A DNA stretch of 64,000 nt. Source: SAR324 cluster bacterium REDSEA-S27_B3. GTDB taxonomy: Bacteria; SAR324; NAC60-12. Location: the NCBI GenBank assembly GCA_001627865.1, contig LUQO01000004.1, positions 136,384 through 200,383 on the forward strand, written 5' to 3'. Each line of letters opens with the position of its first letter. Positions within the stretch are counted from its first letter, which is position 1. Below the pieces are notes generated by a model that ran no database searches, was not told the origin of the DNA, and saw only the letters and a program-made list of their open reading frames with translations. Both the position numbers and the translations under genes were made by a program. Below, in pieces: positions 58,647-64,000 of the stretch.

Positions 58647-60893
58647 TTAATCACGTTTTTGGGTCTGTTCCAGCAATTTCCAGCGAATAATGGGGATTTG
58701 TTTGAGGATTTCAATATCTGTGATGTTATAGACTTTTACACGTGTAGTTGCTTTTGCGAGACTTTTTCTGGATGTGTTTGAGATCATTTTCTCGCCTCCC
58801 CAAAAATCACCTTTTCCAACAACATGTTTTCTTCCGGATTTTTCATCTTGCTGTGAGCTGAGCTCCACTTTCCCTTCGTGAACAAGCATTAACCCTTCAT
58901 AATCTATTTTCTCTCCTTTTGAGAAATTTTGAAGTGTCATATTTTGCGCAATTTGACTTTGGACAGGAGATGAAATTGATTCTCCAAATAACCATGTCTG
59001 CTGCAAAAATTCGGTGATTTCATGTGTTTTTTGCAGCTGTTCTATTAGATTGTTACGATGCACAAACTCTTTGAATAAAATTGCGGGTATCTTGAGAGTT
59101 TCAATATGACTTAGGGCTCGGTAAGTTCCACTGCTTTTAAGTCCAAACAGAACCGCCAGATCTCCTATTAATGTACCGCTTGATAACAGGTATCTTGTTT
59201 TTTCTTCTGTAGAAAGGAATTCCGCGACACCTGTAAGCACCAGACAGGCATGATTCGGAATTTCCTGATCCTTCAGCAAAACTGTTCCGGGACTGATTAA
59301 TTCCCGTTTACAATTCAGCAGCATGTGGATTTCACCGTCTTCAACATTTGGATAATATCCCTGTAGATATGCTCCTCCGAATTCAAGCGGATAATCTTCA
59401 TGACCTTCAATCAAAACATCGGCGCTGCCGAAAGTGACGCCACAACCAATCAACAGCTCGTCATGAGTCAACTTGTGCGCGGTATGGGCTAAAATGATTT
59501 TCTCAGATTTGTCATCCTTGAAATCCTCAGCCTTGCCGTGAATAATTCCACCTCCGATATCAATTTTCTTGACTTGCACGGGACTCAGATAATCTTCCCA
59601 GACTTTATTCTTTAATTTCTTGCTTATTCCCGGCTCTTTCTTATTTTCCTGGAGCATCTTTTTCAATACATCATGAGAAGCCACGTCTGCTAAATGTGCG
59701 TATGTGGCATATCCCTCTTCCCATAGTGTCCGGAAGAACAATATATTTGTTTCAACCGGATGCGGGGAAAATACTGGCTTTACCTCCAGCCCATCAATGT
59801 TGTTCCATTCATCAAACTCCAGATCACAAACTTCGAAATATTCTTCAAATGTACTTTCCTTGATAGACATAAGTGAGGACAGCTTCTTTGTAACAGTGGC
59901 ACGCACCATCTGGGTGGAGTAGTACTTTATCCGGTGATTTGTATGGATAAGGGTAGTGAGACCGGCAAAATGATCATCATGTGCGTGAGTTTGAAAAATT
60001 CCCTCCACTTCATTCACATCAACTCCAATGGCATTCAAGGTATGCGAAATGTTCGGACCAACATCGATCAGAAAGATTTTCCCCTGAAAACATATAACAC
60101 TGGCCATGCATGGACGATTAATATCCCAGCCGTCTCCTTCACCGGTATGAACGATGGAGAAATATTCACGCTTGAAATGATGGTTCTCCAGTTGATAGGG
60201 TGTTTCATATTTTTCATTTTTCCCCAGGCTCAAGTCAACTTCTACTCGCTCACCTTTGTAAACAAAATCATAGCAGTTTGTTTTCTTTCTGACGACCTTT
60301 ACTCCGTTCAGGACTTCCACGGGCTGATGACCAACTATTACGGAATGCAGCAGGTCACTACTTGGACGTATTTCCCCAAAGGCAAAGAACAGTTTTATAC
60401 GCATCATCTCTTCTGCCTGTTTCTGAGGTATGCCCGCGGCGAGGATGTCTTCAAGACTAGTCAAACCATAGTTCCCCCGGTAAATGTAATTCATTTGTGC
60501 GTTAACCACGTTTTCGTGTCCTATAAGCAACGGTTTAGCACCGGTATTGTTGGGATGATTGGGCAGCAGCATACCCTGTCGATAAAGCATCTGAAGTACC
60601 GGGAACTCTGCTAAATTAGCAAAGTCACCTTTCTGTACGCTCAGGTCGGAAAGTAGAATAGCATTTGGTCCGGTTTCATTAGTAATTGTTCCATGTGTAT
60701 GATGGTTCGGACCTGATTCAGAATCTGTTTCTATTATATAGTCATGTATCTTGCCGGCTTTCATCAAGTGTTTTACGCTGTCAGCAGGACAACCGCAGAG
60801 GACATATAATTCTGCTTCCGGTACTTCCAGCCAGTAAACACCGGTCGAGATTTTTGTTTTGGAAATTTTGGTCATTGCGGTATTCACAAACAC
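58647..60893 (-). CDS. Metallo-beta-lactamase-fold protein with C-terminal tandem cyclic-nucleotide-binding-like domains
   Basis: 748 aa; MBL 'FQTHAHDDHFAGL'; CNB-like 'SPGTVLLKDQEIPNHACLVLTGVAEFL..SSGTLIGDLAVLFG' and 'FSKGEKIDYEGLMLVHEGKVELSSQQ..VGKGDFWGGEKM'. Confidence 0.8.
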   Translation of the reverse strand: MFVNTAMTKISKTKISTGVYWLEVPEAELYVLCGCPADSVKHLMKAGKIHDYIIETDSESGPNHHTHGTITNETGPNAILLSDLSVQKGDFANLAEFPVLQMLYRQGMLLPNHPNNTGAKPLLIGHENVVNAQMNYIYRGNYGLTSLEDILAAGIPQKQAEEMMRIKLFFAFGEIRPSSDLLHSVIVGHQPVEVLNGVKVVRKKTNCYDFVYKGERVEVDLSLGKNEKYETPYQLENHHFKREYFSIVHTGEGDGWDINRPCMASVICFQGKIFLIDVGPNISHTLNAIGVDVNEVEGIFQTHAHDDHFAGLTTLIHTNHRIKYYSTQMVRATVTKKLSSLMSIKESTFEEYFEVCDLEFDEWNNIDGLEVKPVFSPHPVETNILFFRTLWEEGYATYAHLADVASHDVLKKMLQENKKEPGISKKLKNKVWEDYLSPVQVKKIDIGGGIIHGKAEDFKDDKSEKIILAHTAHKLTHDELLIGCGVTFGSADVLIEGHEDYPLEFGGAYLQGYYPNVEDGEIHMLLNCKRELISPGTVLLKDQEIPNHACLVLTGVAEFLSTEEKTRYLLSSGTLIGDLAVLFGLKSSGTYRALSHIETLKIPAILFKEFVHRNNLIEQLQKTHEITEFLQQTWLFGESISSPVQSQIAQNMTLQNFSKGEKIDYEGLMLVHEGKVELSSQQDEKSGRKHVVGKGDFWGGEKMISNTSRKSLAKATTRVKVYNITDIEILKQIPIIRWKLLEQTQKRD

Positions 60894-60921
60894 CCGTCGT
60901 TAATTATGGATTAACGGTTGG

Positions 60922-61167
60922 TTATCCTCCGCTGACTGGAGGAATCAAACAATATTCGGCTCCATCAGTAAGAACAGATTGTTTGCTTACATACTCATCC
61001 TGATGAGCCAGACGAGTTGATTTTAAAACAGGTGCAGCCTGTGGATATTTTATTGAGAGTTGTTCAATAACCTGTTCCGCGGTGCAGCCTTGCGGGACTT
61101 CAAGCAAAATAGGCTCCTCAGAAATTGTTTCCTGCAGCACTGCATAAAAAACCAGAGTGATTTCCAC
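60922..61167 (-). CDS. moaD: MoaD/ThiS-family sulfur carrier
   Basis: 81 aa; beta-grasp pattern and C-terminal 'IPPVSGG'. Confidence 0.88.
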   Translation of the reverse strand: MEITLVFYAVLQETISEEPILLEVPQGCTAEQVIEQLSIKYPQAAPVLKSTRLAHQDEYVSKQSVLTDGAEYCLIPPVSGG

Positions 61168-61171
61168 AAAT

Positions 61172-61537
61172 CTATGAAATATTGGAAATTAAGTCAAACA
61201 AAACTATCCCCCAGATAACTATGAGGTTTATGGATGCCATAAAAACCGCGGCGCTCCCTGCATCCTTTGCTTTAGCAGAAAGCGGGTGGTGTTCTGTGGA
61301 AATCCTGTTCACCGCTGCTTCAACAGCAGTATTAAGCAATTCCACAATCAGTACAAGCAATACGGATCCAATCAGTAAAATTCGCACAATCAATGAAACA
61401 GGCAAAAGCACGGCAACAGGAATCAAAATTACTGCAACAGCTAATTCAATGCGGAAGGCAGTTTCATCATACAGTGTGTTTCGCAAGCCCTGCAAGCTGT
61501 AACCAAAGGCTTTCCACAAGTGAAGCAAAGCATTCAT
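61172..61537 (-). CDS. dgkA: Diacylglycerol kinase
   Basis: 121 aa; 'ETAFRIELAV', 'LIVELLNTAVEAAVNRIS', multi-TM. Confidence 0.9.
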   Translation of the reverse strand: MNALLHLWKAFGYSLQGLRNTLYDETAFRIELAVAVILIPVAVLLPVSLIVRILLIGSVLLVLIVELLNTAVEAAVNRISTEHHPLSAKAKDAGSAAVFMASINLIVIWGIVLFDLISNIS

Positions 61538-61547
61538 TTTGCCGGTC

Positions 61548-64000
61548 TTATGCCCTTAAAGTTGCCTGAAATTCATGTTCCAGACGCCTGATAATTTTAT
61601 TCCTGATCTTCCCTACCTCATAATCGGTAAGTGTTCTATCTGATGCCTGAAAAGTAAGGGAATAAGCCAGACTGCGTTTCCCTTCATCAAACTGTTCTCC
61701 TTCATATACGTCAAAGAGAATCGCGTTTTTCAGCAACGGTTTCCCTGTTTGAAGAATGACGGGTGTGACATTCTCAACAGGCAGACTTGCATCCATCACA
61801 AAAGCAATGTCCTCAAAGATGGGAGTGTAGTTGGATATCGACTGCATCTGGTGATTTTCAACTCCAAGCCTGATGATAAAGTCCAGGTCAAGTTCCGCGA
61901 CACAGACAGGCTGTTCCGGAAGATTAAACTCAGCTCTAATTTTTGGATGTAATTCTCCTGCAAATCCCAAAACATTTCCATTTACCAAAATGTTTGCGCT
62001 GCGTCCTGGGTGGCAGGGCAATTCACGGGATTTTTTCCATTCAACACCTTCAATATGCAGAGATGTGAGAAAGTGCTCCAAAACACCTTTGAGGTCAAAA
62101 AAGTCATTGTGTCCCACTTCCTGTTCCAGCCAAGACTGAGTATTCCGGACTCCGCTCATTAATAAAGACAACCTCTGAGGTTCATCCGGAAGCATTTTCC
62201 CTTTTTGCGGATGAAACACACTGCCGACCTCGAATGTATTCACTTTACCTAAAAATCTCAGATTCGCGCGCGCGGTGATCAAGGCACCGGGCAGCAGTGA
62301 ACGACGCAGGTGGCTTCGTTCCTGCGAAAGAGGATTTTTTATGGGAATAAAAATTTCTAAATCTACGTTTTTTTCCAGTCGCAAACGTGCTTCATCTAAG
62401 GGATCCATGATTGAGTAAGTAATAATTTCATCCATTCCGGAAGCAACAAGAATATCCCGGACACGCTCAGTTCCTTCCAGATTCTGATTGCCATGCTGCG
62501 GAGGCAGTTCATCTTTGAGCAGAGTTGGTGTCAGATTTTCGTAACCATAAACCCTGACAATTTCTTCAACAAGATCGGCAGGAATACGAATATCCATACG
62601 ATGACTGGGAACTGCTATTTTTAAGATTTTCTTTCCGGATACTTTAAAATCAAGCGCGGTCAAAATTTTTGTAATCTGCTCACTGGAAATTTCGATGCCC
62701 AGCAGCCTCTCCACATATACAGGATCAAGTTCCAGAGTGATGGTATCTTTGCGGCGTGGATAAAGGTCTCCGGCAGTCTTTTCCAGTGTGCCGGAACCAT
62801 ATTCAACCATCAATTGCGCAGCACGAAGGGCTGCCCGAAGTGTACCTTCGGGATCAACCTGTTTACCGAACCGCTCACTTGCTTCGGTGCGAAGTTTGAG
62901 TACCTGAGCGGTACGCCGATTATTGAGAAATTCAAAATTTGCTGCTTCAAGTATAATATTGGTTGTCGCGTCAGTCACCTCTGAATCCCCTCCACCCATC
63001 ACACCGCCAATCCCAATATGTCCCGCGGCATCAGTGATCATCAGCATATCATCATCAAGTTTGCGTTCAACATCGTCCAGAGTGAGCAGCGTTTCACCTT
63101 TTATTGCGCGGCGAATGATAATTTTCGGTTTCCCTCCATTTGCCCGCTTTATAAGTTTATCGTAATCAAAGGCATGTAACGGCTGTCCCAGTTCCATCAT
63201 CACATAATTGGTTATGTCAACAATGTTATTGATGGGGCGCATCCCAACTCGTAGCAGCCGCTGCTGCATCCAGAATGGTGAGGGAGCAATTTTAACATCA
63301 CGTATTAATAAGGCAGAATAGCGTGAACAGATATCTGAGTCTTTTATTCCCAGATCAACAAACGGCGGTTGTTCGAGGACTTCCAATTGTGAGACATCAG
63401 GGATAACACTCTGATCTAAAGTCTCTTCTGTCAGTGCGGCAACTTCACGGCCTATTCCCAGAATGGAAAGCAAATGGCTGAATCCGCCTTTTATATCAAA
63501 ATGCAAGATTACATCACCTAAATATTCCTGCAGCAAAGTTCCTACTGGTGCATCTTCAGGAAGTATCAGGATGCCCTCGTGGTCTTCACTGAGTCCTAAT
63601 TCAAGCTCCGAGCAGAGCATTCCTTCTGATTCGATTCCTCTTATTTTGGCAGGTTTGAGTTTTTTCAGAGGAAGATCATCATGATGTGCATCAATAAGCA
63701 TGGCTCCCGAAAGGGCCAGGGCAACTTTTGGAGCCAGCCGTGGGAGAGATCCTTCCATTTCCCTGATGTTTGGTGCTCCAGTAACAATTGTAATGGGTTT
63801 GTCTGCGCCAAATTCCACATCCACCAGATTCAAAGCGTCAGCATTAGGATGCTTTCGAACCTCCCTGATTTGACCTACAACACAATATTCACCCCAGTTA
63901 TCGCCGATTTTTTCTATTGTTTCAACTTCAAGCCCTGCGTTTGTAAGGCGGTCTGCCAGCTGGTCAGGGGTAATGTTAATTGAAACAAAATCCCTGAGCC
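61548..64000 (-). CDS. pheT: Phenylalanine--tRNA ligase beta subunit, 5' end outside window
   Basis: Frame open to the right edge (LRDFVSINITPDQLADRLTNAGLEVETIEKIGDNWGEYCVVGQIREVRKHPNADALNLVDVEFG..); B3/B4, B5 and FDX-ACB-type C-terminus. Confidence 0.95.
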   Translation of the reverse strand, partial: LRDFVSINITPDQLADRLTNAGLEVETIEKIGDNWGEYCVVGQIREVRKHPNADALNLVDVEFGADKPITIVTGAPNIREMEGSLPRLAPKVALALSGAMLIDAHHDDLPLKKLKPAKIRGIESEGMLCSELELGLSEDHEGILILPEDAPVGTLLQEYLGDVILHFDIKGGFSHLLSILGIGREVAALTEETLDQSVIPDVSQLEVLEQPPFVDLGIKDSDICSRYSALLIRDVKIAPSPFWMQQRLLRVGMRPINNIVDITNYVMMELGQPLHAFDYDKLIKRANGGKPKIIIRRAIKGETLLTLDDVERKLDDDMLMITDAAGHIGIGGVMGGGDSEVTDATTNIILEAANFEFLNNRRTAQVLKLRTEASERFGKQVDPEGTLRAALRAAQLMVEYGSGTLEKTAGDLYPRRKDTITLELDPVYVERLLGIEISSEQITKILTALDFKVSGKKILKIAVPSHRMDIRIPADLVEEIVRVYGYENLTPTLLKDELPPQHGNQNLEGTERVRDILVASGMDEIITYSIMDPLDEARLRLEKNVDLEIFIPIKNPLSQERSHLRRSLLPGALITARANLRFLGKVNTFEVGSVFHPQKGKMLPDEPQRLSLLMSGVRNTQSWLEQEVGHNDFFDLKGVLEHFLTSLHIEGVEWKKSRELPCHPGRSANILVNGNVLGFAGELHPKIRAEFNLPEQPVCVAELDLDFIIRLGVENHQMQSISNYTPIFEDIAFVMDASLPVENVTPVILQTGKPLLKNAILFDVYEGEQFDEGKRSLAYSLTFQASDRTLTDYEVGKIRNKIIRRLEHEFQATLRA

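Noticed and set aside
1-64000. CRISPR arrays, prophage blocks or intact IS elements
   Set aside because: No regularly spaced direct repeats, cas-like, phage structural or transposase ORFs were seen.

Overview
Bacterial window of about 64 kb with two visibly different halves. Left half (about 1-23.6 kb): catabolic or accessory DNA. It holds an SHMT-like PLP enzyme (cut by the window edge), an RraA-like aldolase, a broken SDR, a HisD-like dehydrogenase, four SnoaL/NTF2-fold proteins (three clearly paralogous and internally duplicated) around a sugar-type ABC transporter with no ATPase gene, a nonsense-mutated Cys/Met-metabolism PLP enzyme, a 131-bp MITE-like inverted repeat, a LacI regulator divergent from an amidohydrolase / MetE-core-like / bicupin operon, and a higher-GC TRAP transporter / enoyl-CoA hydratase (broken) / CaiB operon that stops near tRNA-Arg and tRNA-His. 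Right half (about 24-64 kb): mostly housekeeping genes, including thiolase, an NtrB-like kinase, recB, recN, clpP, topA, ogt, an ftsZ lacking the C-terminal tail, bpt, moaC, cyaY, an M16 protease, a TPR lipoprotein, a single-chain acetyl-CoA carboxylase (CT-alpha/CT-beta/BC/BCCP), a polyprenyl synthase, a divergent trpC homolog, an MBL plus dual cNMP-binding-domain protein, moaD, dgkA and pheT (cut by the right edge). By hand I also found small ORFs below the cut-off of the supplied ORF track: a tandem paralogous pair (57 and 52 aa, both with good Shine-Dalgarno sequences) and a 45-aa membrane peptide. The best candidates for something undescribed are the duplicated-SnoaL/ABC catabolic cluster and the tandem small-protein pair. 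No CRISPR array or intact mobile element was seen. All calls are by reading and family recognition; no searches were run.
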